A DNA stretch of 64,000 nucleotides from Leptospira sanjuanensis (GTDB lineage: Bacteria; Spirochaetota; Leptospiria; Leptospirales; Leptospiraceae), in assembly GCF_022267375.1 (NCBI RefSeq), contig NZ_JAIZBH010000001.1, positions 3,424,001-3,488,000 on the forward strand, in the 5' to 3' direction. A model generated the notes under the pieces. It was not told the origin of the DNA. It searched no databases and saw nothing but the letters and a program-made list of their open reading frames with translations. The translations under genes were made by a program, and so were the position numbers. Numbering within the stretch: position 1 is the first letter of the stretch; each line of letters starts with the position of its first letter. Positions 50,654 to 61,450 of this stretch are shown here, piece after piece.

Positions 50654-51526
50654 ATGGCAAGCCTACTGTTCGATTGTCTCTTCTTAACCGGACTTACCAA
50701 AAAAGAAGAGAAGCTTCTTTTCTCCCTCTTGGATTGGAAAGAAATTTCAACTCAGGAATGGGCAGGAGCGGGAAGATTTCCGGAGACTGGACCGGGACAA
50801 ATCGTGGTTCGCAAATCGGTAGAACCCGATTCTTTGCAAACGGCGATGGATTGGTCGAAACAACCTTTGTTGATCGGAAGAATCGAACCGGCCCTACTCA
50901 AAAATCTCTTCGAACACGGATTGAATTACTTTCTAGATCTGAACCGATTGCAAATCGTGGACGTTCCTCTCGAAACGCTTCCTCAAAAAAAAGAATTAAC
51001 TTCGATCGTAATCGGACCCGATCCGCTTTTATACCAACGAATCCGCGCTCATCTCAAGGTATTGGGTTGGGAAACGGTTCCTTGCAGAGAACTAACGTCG
51101 CTCAACGATCGATTTAAGGAATACGAACCCGGCCTTTTGTTTGTCGACTGGGAAAGAACGAACGTAAGGGAAACCGTTGATCGATTGAAAAATCTTCCTC
51201 AAAGAGCGGTATTTCCACCCGTGATCGGAATCCGCGACGTCAAACGGGAAAATCTGTTTCAGGATCTCTCCGCGGGAATCCGGGATTTTTGCGAGGATCT
51301 ATATTCAGAAAAAGAAATATTAGAAATATTGAATCATTCTATTTTCGAACCCGAAAGGGAGAATTTCGCAACTTCGCCGTTTCGACGAATGGTTTTCGAG
51401 TTCAGAACCGGAAGTCGACCGACTGGAATCCGAATCGAAAAAACCGCACCGATCCGGTTTTCCAATTCGAACCTGGAAAAAATCAAACTCGGAAAAATCC
51501 TCGGTTGGATGTCCGAGTTTTTATAA
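50654..51526 (+). CDS. Hypothetical protein with possible degenerate receiver domain
   Basis: A 290-residue cytoplasmic protein not recognised as a named family. From about residue 115 it has a receiver-like pattern ([30 protein letters not shown] with an acidic strand end, then [11 protein letters not shown] and [16 protein letters not shown]), but the phospho-acceptor and flanking residues are not canonical. The N-terminal 110 residues are unassigned. A role as an atypical, non-phosphorylated regulator is only a possibility. Confidence 0.72.
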   Translation: MASLLFDCLFLTGLTKKEEKLLFSLLDWKEISTQEWAGAGRFPETGPGQIVVRKSVEPDSLQTAMDWSKQPLLIGRIEPALLKNLFEHGLNYFLDLNRLQIVDVPLETLPQKKELTSIVIGPDPLLYQRIRAHLKVLGWETVPCRELTSLNDRFKEYEPGLLFVDWERTNVRETVDRLKNLPQRAVFPPVIGIRDVKRENLFQDLSAGIRDFCEDLYSEKEILEILNHSIFEPERENFATSPFRRMVFEFRTGSRPTGIRIEKTAPIRFSNSNLEKIKLGKILGWMSEFL

Positions 51527-51624
51527 AAAGCCTGTCCCGAAAGAAACTCAGCGACACTGCTCTCTACGGGTCGCAGCGAGAATCAAATCTAAAATTTCGA
51601 AAAAAAAGTTCCAGAAGGTAAAAA

Positions 51625-51822
51625 ATGCTCGAAACGCACTACATATCCTCCCCCGAAATCGAATCGATCGGGTACGACTTCGAAACCGGCAATCTTGTAA
51701 TCCGTTTTCGAAACGGAAAAGAAAAAAGATACGCGGACATCCCCAAGGAAACGTACGTGGCTTTGATGCAATCCGGATCGAAAATGAAATTCGTCGAATC
51801 GCTCGGCGAGCCGCTTTCGTAA
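51625..51822 (+). CDS. KTSC-domain protein
   Basis: A 65-residue protein nearly entirely made of the KTSC fold: SSPEIESIGYDFETGNLVIR, then KEKRYADIPKETYVALMQSG and SKMKFVES. The family is small and its function poorly known; some members associate with RNA or lysine-tRNA enzymes. A good ribosome site AGAAGG lies six bases before the ATG. Confidence 0.82.
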   Translation: MLETHYISSPEIESIGYDFETGNLVIRFRNGKEKRYADIPKETYVALMQSGSKMKFVESLGEPLS

Positions 51823-51890
51823 ACACCGATCAAATTTTATTATTGAAGCAATGATTTTCCAAGCAACTATGGATCTACGGAGAATGATCC

Positions 51891-52358
51891 ATGCCCTCTT
51901 CAAAAGAAACGAAAACCTCCTCTTTGATCGAAACCGCGTTCGCCTATTACTTTCACCGAACCGATCGTCTCTTAAGGCTGCACTTCACCAAGCTGATGAC
52001 CGACCACAAAGAGGACATCACCGTCGAACAATGGTTATTGCTGAACCAGCTCTCCGTAACCGGAAGCGCGTATCAAACCGATCTTGTGGACAAAACGTTC
52101 AAGGATAGACCCAACGTGACTCGGCTTTTGGACGGATTGGAAAAAAAAGATCTCGTTCAAAGGGAAGACGACTCCGAAGACAGAAGAAAATTCAAAGTCG
52201 TCATCACGAAAAAAGGAAAGGCTCTTTTGGAAAGAACCGTTCCAAGAATGCTGAAGGAAAGAAAACTCATCTACAAAGGATTGAGCCCATCCGATCTACA
52301 AACCTTGAAACGGATCTCGGAAACCATCGAAGCGAACGTGTTAGACGGCAGGATTTGA
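51891..52358 (+). CDS. MarR-family transcriptional regulator
   Basis: A 155-residue winged-helix regulator. The HTH region is DITVEQWLLLNQLSVTGSAY then QTDLVDKTFKDRPNVTRLLD, and the wing is QREDDSEDRRKFKVVITKKG. GGAGA lies seven bases before the ATG. It is convergent, 3 bp apart, with a peroxiredoxin gene whose upstream region holds a MarR-like palindrome (52941-52958). The pair may respond to oxidative or organic stress. Confidence 0.93.
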   Translation: MPSSKETKTSSLIETAFAYYFHRTDRLLRLHFTKLMTDHKEDITVEQWLLLNQLSVTGSAYQTDLVDKTFKDRPNVTRLLDGLEKKDLVQREDDSEDRRKFKVVITKKGKALLERTVPRMLKERKLIYKGLSPSDLQTLKRISETIEANVLDGRI

Positions 52359-52361
52359 ACT

Positions 52362-52898
52362 TCAATTCAAATGAGCTTTCAAATCCTGAATCGGAATATG
52401 ATCCGTAACCTTTTTGGAAAACTTGGCGATCTGCACGCGCAAATCCGGACCGATCAAAAACTCAGCGGGCATACGATCCATCTTCATACCCGGAACTCTT
52501 TTCATTTCAAAACCCATTTCTTCCGCTTCCTTAATTTCCTTTTGGGAAGTAAGAATCGTTTTGAAAACTCCGAGCCAAGAAGTGCCCACGCCGTATAAAC
52601 GATATAACTTTTCGGAAGGATCGGGAATTAAGGAAAACGGAATCGATTTCTTTCCAACGCTTTCCCGAATACTTTCGGGCGTGGATTCGAAAACCGCCAG
52701 AACCTGGAGCCCCTTTTTTTCAAGTTCGGGATACGCCTTTAAAAGTTGATGAACCCGTAAATTACAAAGAGCGCATTCCGCATTTCTAAAAAAGGCCAAA
52801 AGCGTATATTTTCCTTTCAAATCCGCAAGACTGATGTTTTTTCCCAGATAATCCCGCACCGCGAAATCTTTGGCCGTGTCTCCCGTTTTCAGTTTCAT
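52362..52898 (-). CDS. Peroxiredoxin-like (AhpC/TSA) protein
   Basis: A 178-residue thioredoxin-fold enzyme. The active segment FRNAECALCNLRVHQL holds C42 and C45 (CxxC) in place of the usual peroxiredoxin TxxC, as in the AhpC/TSA or Prx-like2 branches. IPDPSEKLYRLYGVGTSWLG near 96-115 is also family-typical. Likely reduces peroxides or acts as a thiol oxidoreductase. Start set at ATG 52898, with AAGGAG nine bases upstream. Confidence 0.88.
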   Translation of the reverse strand: MKLKTGDTAKDFAVRDYLGKNISLADLKGKYTLLAFFRNAECALCNLRVHQLLKAYPELEKKGLQVLAVFESTPESIRESVGKKSIPFSLIPDPSEKLYRLYGVGTSWLGVFKTILTSQKEIKEAEEMGFEMKRVPGMKMDRMPAEFLIGPDLRVQIAKFSKKVTDHIPIQDLKAHLN

Positions 52899-52940
52899 AA
52901 AAATCTCCTTTCTGATTCTGTTTTTAAGTTTAGACTCATT

Positions 52941-52958
52941 TTGTTGCTTAGGCAACAA
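52941..52958. promoter_or_regulatory. MarR-type operator
   Basis: TTGTTGC-TTAG-GCAACAA is a palindrome of two 7-base arms and a 4-base centre, 42 bases before the peroxiredoxin start codon. The TTGC...GCAA form is typical of MarR-family sites, and the MarR gene at 51891 adjoins the peroxiredoxin gene. Confidence 0.6.
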
Positions 52959-53069
52959 TTATTTAAGCATCATAAATCGAAAATGAGATTTTTTACTATG
53001 ATTTTTCTCGATCATCAAAAGGGGAAAAAACCTTGACTTTCGTTTTTAAAGTCCTATTTTCCTCGGATC

Positions 53070-53999
53070 ATGAAACGAATCACGATCGCAGTTATATCCC
53101 TTTCGGTCTTTATTCTTCTCGCGCTTCCCTTTCTTGCGGACGGAGAAAACGGGCTCATCGATGCGGAAGTCCGCGCAAGAAGCGGCGGTTCGTTTGCACA
53201 AGGACGAGACGGGTGGATTCATTATCAATTCGAAGGTCCGGAAAATGGCGAAATCGTAGTTTTAGTTCACGGTTTGTCCATGCCGCTTTTTATCTACGGC
53301 CCTATATCCGCCATTCTGCAACGGGAAGGATATCGGGTATTAAGAATGGATCTATACGGTAGAGGACTTTCCGATAGACCGGAAACTCCGTATAATAACG
53401 ATCTCTATGAGAGACAGCTTTCCGATCTATTCGAATCTCTGAATATTCAAAAACCGGTACATTTAATCGGAACGTCTATGGGCGCCTTGGTCGCGATCCA
53501 TTTTACCCTCAAATATCCTGAAAAAGTGAAAACTCTCGGACTTATCGCCCCCGCCGGATTGCCGATGGAAATTCCATTGGTGGCAAGATTATCCCGTCTT
53601 CCCATTTTGGGAGATTATATGATGAAGTCATTCGGAGATCGATCCTTGCTTCAAGGAACCAAGAAAAGTTTTTACGAACCCGATAAGTTTCCGGACTTCG
53701 GTTCCCTTTTTCAGGAACAAATGCAATACAAGGGTTTTAAACGTGCGATTCTTTCCAGTTTGAGAAACATGCCGCTCGAATCCTTCGAAGAAGAATACAA
53801 ACGTTTAGGAACATTCAAAATTTCTAAACTATTAATTTGGGGAAAAGAAGACAAGGTGATTCCGTTTAAAAACAGCGAACTTGCCTTGCAACTTCTTCCC
53901 GGAATCGTGTTCGTACCGTTAGACAAGGCCGGTCATATACCGCACTATGAAATCCCGGAAAGAGTCGCTCCAAAATTGGTCGAATTCTTGCAACGTTAA
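53070..53999 (+). CDS. Alpha/beta hydrolase with signal anchor
   Basis: A 309-residue hydrolase. N-terminal signal or anchor (IAVISLSVFILLALPFLADG). The fold motifs are present: oxyanion LVHGLSMP, nucleophile elbow GTSMG at 134-138 (S136), acid in LIWGKEDKVIP and catalytic His in DKAGHIPHYE near the C-terminus. A carboxylesterase or lipase; the substrate is not evident. It may share the upstream region with the peroxiredoxin gene. Confidence 0.92.
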   Translation: MKRITIAVISLSVFILLALPFLADGENGLIDAEVRARSGGSFAQGRDGWIHYQFEGPENGEIVVLVHGLSMPLFIYGPISAILQREGYRVLRMDLYGRGLSDRPETPYNNDLYERQLSDLFESLNIQKPVHLIGTSMGALVAIHFTLKYPEKVKTLGLIAPAGLPMEIPLVARLSRLPILGDYMMKSFGDRSLLQGTKKSFYEPDKFPDFGSLFQEQMQYKGFKRAILSSLRNMPLESFEEEYKRLGTFKISKLLIWGKEDKVIPFKNSELALQLLPGIVFVPLDKAGHIPHYEIPERVAPKLVEFLQR

Positions 54000-54020
54000 A
54001 CAAACGTCATAGGAATTAGG

Positions 54021-54566
54021 TCAATCCAACGAAAGAAGATAAGTCGTCTTATACGTCGTAAGAGGTTCGTAGATTTCCATCGAAGCTTTTCCTTTGAGAT
54101 CGCATCCTTTTTCCTCGCAAGCTCTGAAAATCTTCGGATAAACCTTATAAATTCCTAAAAAGATGGAAAGAAAATTCTTAAGAGGAAATTCCGCGACGAG
54201 ATATTTTTTCGCGGGAATGGTTCTCGCCTTCAATTCGATGGAAAGTCCGTCCGGAATTTTGGAAATGGGTTCCGCAAAAATCGCCCCGACTTCGCTACGC
54301 AGTTTGTCTTTCGGAACTTCATTCGGATTGTCCAAATAGATCCCGAATAATTTAAAGTCCTTGAATCCTTTTTCCGGAAGTTCCTTCTGAAGAACCTCGA
54401 ACGTTAAACCGACATCGCGATAATCGCCGATCCGCTCGTGCGAAAGAATATAAAACGGGCCCTGTGTTTCTTCCCGAACCTGAACCCGATCGAATGCGCC
54501 CATATAAAACAAAAAGCCGACGAGCACCAAGGCCAAAACTAAAATACTCAACGCAAGAATTTTCAT
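54021..54566 (-). CDS. Membrane-anchored GyrI-like protein
   Basis: A 181-residue protein with an N-terminal helix ([20 protein letters not shown]) and a C-terminal domain of SOUL/GyrI-like character, including [38 protein letters not shown] and SMEIYEPLT. That fold binds small hydrophobic ligands. Start at ATG 54566, five bases after GAGG. It is last in a reverse run with a membrane protein and a PadR regulator, so all three may be one unit. Confidence 0.85.
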   Translation of the reverse strand: MKILALSILVLALVLVGFLFYMGAFDRVQVREETQGPFYILSHERIGDYRDVGLTFEVLQKELPEKGFKDFKLFGIYLDNPNEVPKDKLRSEVGAIFAEPISKIPDGLSIELKARTIPAKKYLVAEFPLKNFLSIFLGIYKVYPKIFRACEEKGCDLKGKASMEIYEPLTTYKTTYLLSLD

Positions 54567-54573
54567 AAACACC

Positions 54574-55080
54574 TCAAAGAATTAAAATTAAGAAGAAGGG
54601 AACGATCAAACCGTAATTCAGATACAGCCAGTAGGAGTATCGACTGAAAACGGCTCGTTTCTTTTTTAGGAAGAACAAATCGCGAACCAGAAGAAATCCG
54701 GCGACGAACAATAAAAATGGAAGAAAGAACTCCGCTGACTTGTTTCTTTCGTACGGAAAGTTGTGAAAGAATTTCAACCAACCTTCCCCTCCCACGAAAA
54801 AACTCGCAAAGATCGAAAGTAAAAACAAATCCCAAGGAATCAGAATTAGGATTCCGAACGCAGTGCCGCGATTGTGCTTCCAAACGAGGGAAAATAGCTT
54901 TTGTTCGCCCGCAATTCTTTCCCGAAAACCAGAAATAAGAATATCAAATAAATCGAATATTCTAAAGTTTCCTTCCGTATACGAATCCTCCAGGCCGCTC
55001 AGAATCGCATTTTTATACATTTTGGAACAAGAAGAAGGGTAAACGATTTCCACGAAGAGTTGAAAACATCGAAAGATCAT
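54574..55080 (-). CDS. Membrane protein in PadR operon
   Basis: A 168-residue protein with about three to four membrane helices in the C-terminal two-thirds ([56 protein letters not shown]). The N-terminal segment [17 protein letters not shown] resembles membrane partners of PadR regulators. Its ATG lies 1 base from the padR stop, so translation is coupled. Function unknown. Confidence 0.75.
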   Translation of the reverse strand: MIFRCFQLFVEIVYPSSCSKMYKNAILSGLEDSYTEGNFRIFDLFDILISGFRERIAGEQKLFSLVWKHNRGTAFGILILIPWDLFLLSIFASFFVGGEGWLKFFHNFPYERNKSAEFFLPFLLFVAGFLLVRDLFFLKKKRAVFSRYSYWLYLNYGLIVPFFLILIL

Positions 55081-55081
55081 C

Positions 55082-55432
55082 TTAGTTTTCCAGAAGATCC
55101 AATTGTTTGGCTCGTTTTAAGGCGGATTCCATCTTTTTCAATTCGTGGATCAAAACCTCTTTTCCGTTCGGCGTGATTTCATAATACAACCGCCTCGGGT
55201 CGTCTCCCGGTTCGAGCTTTCGTTTGCAATGTCGAATCCAACCGTAACCGCGAATGGATTCCAAGGTTCGATACAGAGTTCCCGGGCCTAAGCGAAAATT
55301 CCCTTCCGAAGAAATCTCGACCGATTTTCCGATTCCGTATCCGTGCTGCGGCCCTTCCGCCAGTGAAAGCAGAATATGAAACATAGCCGGAGTGATTCCT
55401 TTGGTTTCGGAGAATTCTTCCTTGGTTCTCAT
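55082..55432 (-). CDS. PadR-family transcriptional regulator
   Basis: A 116-residue winged-helix repressor. ITPAMFHILLSLAEGPQHGYG, LGPGTLYRTLESIRGYGWI and DDPRRLYYEITPNGKEVL are the typical PadR blocks. First gene of the reverse operon with the membrane protein and the GyrI-like protein. A short inverted repeat overlaps its start (55431-55449), consistent with autoregulation. Confidence 0.93.
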   Translation of the reverse strand: MRTKEEFSETKGITPAMFHILLSLAEGPQHGYGIGKSVEISSEGNFRLGPGTLYRTLESIRGYGWIRHCKRKLEPGDDPRRLYYEITPNGKEVLIHELKKMESALKRAKQLDLLEN

Positions 55433-55449
55433 CTATATCCATTATAGAT
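55431..55449. promoter_or_regulatory. Inverted repeat over the padR start
   Basis: ATCTATA-tccat-TATAGAT, 7-base arms with a 5-base centre, covers the padR start codon region. PadR sites are often A/T-rich palindromes, so it may be the operator. Confidence 0.4.
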
Positions 55450-55588
55450 ATATTCATATCGGACTCAAGCGATTTTTCGTTTCAACAGCATCGTGAATCG
55501 CTTATCTGCTTCGGAATTTTCGGACGGAAACGCAAACCGCGATAAAAATTCGGGTCATTCTCCGTTTGAAAACACCTTAGAGATATTT

Positions 55589-55656
55589 TTTGAACGTGTT
55601 CAAATTTTTTGATTGCCAAAATTCCGCGATGGTGCTATTTTTTGAACATGTTCAAA
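55589..55656 (+). promoter_or_regulatory. Promoter flanked by two TTTGAAC-GTTCAAA operators
   Basis: TTTGAACGTGTTCAAA (55589-55604) and TTTGAACATGTTCAAA (55641-55656) are palindromes that share TTTGAAC..GTTCAAA and are centred 52 bp apart. Between them lies a -35 TTGATT (55609-55614) and, 18 bases on, a -10 TGCTAT (55633-55638). Binding of a TetR at both sites would block the promoter of the ankyrin-tetR-ppk2 run. Confidence 0.75.
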
Positions 55657-55670
55657 TTTGGAGTTAAATT

Positions 55671-56501
55671 ATGAAACGCATCTTTGTTTGGGCCTTATTC
55701 TTCGGAATCACCGCCTCGGCCTTTGCGGATTCCCAATCCGATTTCTTTGAATCGGTTCGAATCGGAAATCTCGCGAAGTTGGAAAAAATCTATTCGGAAA
55801 GTCCGTCGACGTTCGACAACACAGATAGTCGCGGCAGATCCGCGGTATTTTACGCGATCGAAAGCGGAAACCCTTCCGTAGTTCAATTCGTGTTGGATCG
55901 CAACAACAGGATCGATACACCCGATAACGCGGGAGAATATCCGATTCACTACGCAGCGAGAATGCCGGACAGTAAGATCGTTGATTTGGTTTTGAATCGA
56001 GATTCTTTCAGCGGCTATCTGACACGCAACGGAGAAAACGCTCTTGATATCGCATCCCATTACGGAAACAACAGCGTCGTCGCGTATCTTTTGGCGAAAG
56101 GTCTTAAGTATTCGAAACCGGGTTCGGGTCCGTTCACCATCGGACTTTACATCGGATATTTGATTATCAGCATCTTGATGACTATCTGGGTCGCGCGAAC
56201 TCTTTTCAACAACGGAAGAATCTTTTTGATTCAAATGTTCAACGGGGAAGAAAAACTCGCGGATTCGATCAATCATCTTTTGATCGTAGGATTTTATCTG
56301 ATCAACATCGGCTACATAAGCCTTTCCTTGACCTCCAGTCAAAAACCTTTAGATCTGGCAGAATGTATCGAAATTCTCACCACAAAAGTCGGAGTAGTAC
56401 TTTTGCTTCTGGGAGCGATGCACTTTTTCAACCTCTTCCTGTTCGCGAAATTCAGAAAGAAAATTTCCCACACTTTCGGAGAAGCTGAAGTTCCCGCATG
56501 A
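55671..56501 (+). CDS. Secreted/membrane ankyrin-repeat protein
   Basis: A 276-residue protein with a signal peptide (MKRIFVWALFFGITASAFA), ankyrin repeats at ~45-145 (DSRGRSAVFYAIESGNPSVV, DNAGEYPIHYAARMPDSKIV, NGENALDIASHYGNNSVVAY) and three to four C-terminal membrane helices from ~160 to 265. Starts with a GGAG seven bases upstream. Its stop overlaps the TetR start by 4 bp. The mix of extracytoplasmic ankyrins and membrane helices is unusual; function is not known. Confidence 0.87.
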   Translation: MKRIFVWALFFGITASAFADSQSDFFESVRIGNLAKLEKIYSESPSTFDNTDSRGRSAVFYAIESGNPSVVQFVLDRNNRIDTPDNAGEYPIHYAARMPDSKIVDLVLNRDSFSGYLTRNGENALDIASHYGNNSVVAYLLAKGLKYSKPGSGPFTIGLYIGYLIISILMTIWVARTLFNNGRIFLIQMFNGEEKLADSINHLLIVGFYLINIGYISLSLTSSQKPLDLAECIEILTTKVGVVLLLLGAMHFFNLFLFAKFRKKISHTFGEAEVPA

Positions 56502-57184
56502 TTCGGAAAAATTCGAAAACGCAAAAAGAGACCGGTAAGTCGCAACAGACCCGGTCTCTTCTTTTTAAAACCGCGATTTCCCTATTTCAAAAAGAAGGTT
56601 ATGACGAAACGACGATGCGCGCCATCGCACAAAAGGCGGGACTCGCCGTTGGCGCTTCGTATTATCATTTTAAAACGAAGGAAGACATCGTTCTTGAGTT
56701 CTACAGACAGACCCAAGACGACGCAAACATTCAAAATAACGAATATTGTAAAATCGAATCCGACCTGAAGGCCAGAGTTAAAAACGTCGTTCGATACAAG
56801 TTGAGCCAGTTTCAAGGACACGAAAAATTCCTGCACGTACTCGCAAGGAGCGGCGGCGATCCTCATCATCCGCTTTCCCCTTTCAGCAAAGAAACGAAGC
56901 AGATTCGGGAAGACGCAATTTCTCTTTTTAAAAACGCGATCGATTCCTCCAAAGATTCTCTGCCTTCCGATTTAAAGGAAGAACTTCCCTCTCTATTCTG
57001 GCTCTTTCAACTTGGAATCATTTATGTTTGGCTGTTCGACGGATCGGCTCATAAGAAAAAGACCGAACTTCTTTTGGATAAGGGTTTGGATCTTGTTTTT
57101 CAACTCTTAAAACTTTCCTCGTTGCCGATCTTTCGATCGGTCCGCAAATCCATTCTATCGATGATCGATCTTTTCAAACAATAA
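56498..57184 (+). CDS. TetR-family transcriptional regulator
   Basis: A 228-residue repressor. The HTH segment is FKTAISLFQKEGYDETTMRA then IAQKAGLAVGASYYHFKTK, ending as usual in the Y-x-HF. It overlaps the ankyrin gene by ATGA and precedes PPK2 by 19 bp. The paired TTTGAAC..GTTCAAA sites upstream of the operon are probably its targets, giving autoregulation. Confidence 0.93.
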   Translation: MIRKNSKTQKETGKSQQTRSLLFKTAISLFQKEGYDETTMRAIAQKAGLAVGASYYHFKTKEDIVLEFYRQTQDDANIQNNEYCKIESDLKARVKNVVRYKLSQFQGHEKFLHVLARSGGDPHHPLSPFSKETKQIREDAISLFKNAIDSSKDSLPSDLKEELPSLFWLFQLGIIYVWLFDGSAHKKKTELLLDKGLDLVFQLLKLSSLPIFRSVRKSILSMIDLFKQ

Positions 57185-57203
57185 CGCGCAGGAACCCGAA
57201 CGT

Positions 57204-57923
57204 ATGAATCTTGAAAACGTAGATACTCTTCCTCCCAAAGACAAAATCAAAGACGAAGTTCTTCAAAAAACGGAAGTATATCTCAAAGAACTTTCCGTAT
57301 TTCAGGAAAAGTTATTCGCACAGAAAAAATGCTCGGTTTTGATTCTTTTGCAGGGAGTGGACACTTCGGGAAAGGACGGAACGATCAAGCACGTTTTTGC
57401 GGGAATCAATCCGCAAGGTTGCTACGTAAAATCTTGGACAAAGCCGAACGCGGAAGAAATCCAATACGACTTTTTATGGAGAATTCACAAATACGTTCCG
57501 CCGAAAGGGATGATCCACATTCACAATCGATCGCATTACGAAGACGTGTTGATGCCTAAGATTTTAGGAACTCTTTCCGAAAAAAGAATCGAAGAACGAT
57601 TGGAATCCATTCGAGATTTCGAAAAACATCTTCGGCGCGAGAACGAAACTCTGATTCTTAAATTCTTTCTGCATATTTCCAAGGAAGAGCAAAAACAAAG
57701 AATCACGGAACGTCTTTCGGATCCCGATAAAACTTGGAAATACGATCCGTCCGATCAGACGACGCAAGACCGTTGGGAAGATTATCAAAAAGCGTACGAG
57801 ACGATCTTTCGATATAAGGACCAGGAGAAAGAATGGAACGTAATTCCCGCCGATAAGAAATGGTTCCGCAATTATCAAATCGCCAAAATTCTTTGCAAAG
57901 AATTGGAAAGGATCGTTTCTTAA
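57204..57923 (+). CDS. ppk2: Polyphosphate kinase 2 family protein
   Basis: A 239-residue polyphosphate:nucleotide phosphotransferase. Walker A GVDTSGKDG is at 51-59; Walker B-type NRSHYEDVL and the lid segment ERLESIRDFEKHL follow. Such enzymes make or use polyphosphate to phosphorylate (d)NDP or AMP. It lies 19 bp after the TetR gene and is likely controlled by it. Which nucleotide it prefers cannot be told by eye. AGGAA lies nine bases before the ATG. Confidence 0.93.
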   Translation: MNLENVDTLPPKDKIKDEVLQKTEVYLKELSVFQEKLFAQKKCSVLILLQGVDTSGKDGTIKHVFAGINPQGCYVKSWTKPNAEEIQYDFLWRIHKYVPPKGMIHIHNRSHYEDVLMPKILGTLSEKRIEERLESIRDFEKHLRRENETLILKFFLHISKEEQKQRITERLSDPDKTWKYDPSDQTTQDRWEDYQKAYETIFRYKDQEKEWNVIPADKKWFRNYQIAKILCKELERIVS

Positions 57924-58010
57924 ATCGGCAAATAAAACGTGCAAGAGACGGACTTGCATTTGCGGAAAAGAACGGCGAAAATAGCATCGATGAAATTTTC
58001 GAACCGCAAA

Positions 58011-58043
58011 AACAAAAAAAGGCCGAACTTTCATTCGGCCTTT
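58011..58043 (-). terminator. Intrinsic terminator
   Basis: AAAGGCCGAA and TTCGGCCTTT (10 bp) with a 6-base loop and a seven-T run on the reverse strand. It ends the FliG-like gene (stop at 58075) and may stop readthrough from ppk2 as well. Confidence 0.85.
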
Positions 58044-58074
58044 CAAATCCTAACTAAGAAGTCCGGTTTTCGTT

Positions 58075-58833
58075 TTACAAAGCCCGGTTCATTCCCTTTT
58101 TAGAGGCAAAGACGCCCAGAATTTTCAATTGTGCTTCCTTTACCTTTTCCGAGCTATCGTAAGAATCGTCCGATCTCATCAATTCCTTCATAAGCCAACG
58201 AGAGGATTCTCTATCAAGAAAATCTAATACTTGAATCACGAGTTTTTCACGCACGCTTTTCAGCGCCTCCGCGAGATCGGGAAGGCTCACCTGTCTCAAC
58301 AAATCCTTCAATTCGTTGTAGGAAAGAGAATGAAACGCGCGGCTCAACAGTATGTCCGAATCGATCTGCGGTTTAGAATTGCAGAATTCCGCGTAAAAAT
58401 CGTTGAGAAGGATCGTATCGATCTCCTTTCTCTTCTGAGTTACGAAATTCCAAAAACTTTCCTGATACGATTCCCCGAAATAAGAAGCCACTTTTTCCAG
58501 AAACACGGTAATGTGCAGCTCCTTCTGAATCGCTTCCATCCCCTCGAGTATGATGATTCTATCTAATAATTCTTTTCCTTCGTAATTTCCGGAAACGATG
58601 TATCCTTTCAGGATGTTGTGGACGTTTTCCGCATCCATTCCGATTCCCATCAAATCAAATCCTTTTCTCAGAAGAAACGGATGGTCTTCGGAATCGAAAG
58701 CGTCGATCAAAAAATATTTTCCAAAGACGTAACACTTTTCGCTCAGTTCCAACATCATCCCTAATGTTTTCAGACTTTTTTCGCGATCAGAGTCTTTGCA
58801 GATAAGTTGATCGGGTCGTATATGTGCCAGCAT
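58075..58833 (-). CDS. FliG-C-like protein
   Basis: A 252-residue protein. The last ~85 residues fit the FliG C-terminal fold that contacts the motor: [51 protein letters not shown] and [20 protein letters not shown], including the EAQxKIL end. The first ~160 residues are helical, with a repeated-looking [20 protein letters not shown] segment that is not typical FliG. It is shorter than FliG (~335). Spirochaetes carry FliG paralogues; whether this one is in the motor, the cell end or another place is not known. Confidence 0.7.
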   Translation of the reverse strand: MLAHIRPDQLICKDSDREKSLKTLGMMLELSEKCYVFGKYFLIDAFDSEDHPFLLRKGFDLMGIGMDAENVHNILKGYIVSGNYEGKELLDRIIILEGMEAIQKELHITVFLEKVASYFGESYQESFWNFVTQKRKEIDTILLNDFYAEFCNSKPQIDSDILLSRAFHSLSYNELKDLLRQVSLPDLAEALKSVREKLVIQVLDFLDRESSRWLMKELMRSDDSYDSSEKVKEAQLKILGVFASKKGMNRAL

Positions 58834-59085
58834 GCCTTCGTTTCTCCGAAATGATATTGTTGATTCTTGATGAACCCCGATCCGTTTTGAATGCGAGATT
58901 TCGATCAGTGAATTCTTTGTGAATAAGGATGCATCAATAGACGTGGGATTGCGTTTTTTTCAAACCCTTTTCCGACATTTTCCGAAGGAAAAGGGTAAAT
59001 TCTTTCCGTCCTTTTCGTCGCCTCTAATCCCTTCGTTTTAGTTTGGACCTCAAAAGAACACTCTTTGTATTCGAATTCCTTCAGC

Positions 59086-59847
<762 letters not shown>

Positions 59848-59894
59848 CGCGGGATGAATTTATATTCTCCATTGGAAGCGAATAGAAGTTTTTT

Positions 59895-60073
59895 GTGGGA
59901 ACTCCTGCAGCGATCCGTAGCCACGCGATTTCTCAAAGGGGCCAATCTTCGAAAATTGAGTCCTTTTTTGTGGGAACTCCAACGTTTCATAACTTAAGGG
60001 AGAATTCCTCCCGCCGAAACTGTGGGAACTCCTTCGAAAACGGGCCGATTCTCCCTAAAAACGTGGGAACTCC
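59895..60073 (+). repeat. Four copies of the dispersed GTGGGAACTCC motif
   Basis: Exact forward copies at 59895-59905, 59970-59980, 60022-60032 and 60063-60073 (spacings 75, 52 and 41 bp), all in the 274-bp gap ahead of the crotonyl-CoA carboxylase/reductase gene. Two of them follow a TTTTTT run. Confidence 0.85.
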
Positions 60074-60118
60074 CCCTAAAATTGGTGTAGATCAAATACC
60101 AAAGTTCAGAAATCTGTG

Positions 60119-61369
<1,251 letters not shown>

Positions 61370-61394
61370 TTTCTTTTTCCGATTCGATTTCAAA

Positions 61395-61424
61395 CCCCGA
61401 GAGCGCTCGCTTTCGGGGTTTTTT
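61395..61424 (+). terminator. Strong intrinsic terminator of ccrA
   Basis: CCCCGAGAGCG-CT-CGCTTTCGGGG pairs over 11 bp (one G-U) and is followed by TTTTTT. It begins 25 bases after the ccrA stop. Confidence 0.92.
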
Positions 61425-61450
61425 ATTTTAAGAGCAATCGATTCGGCCGC

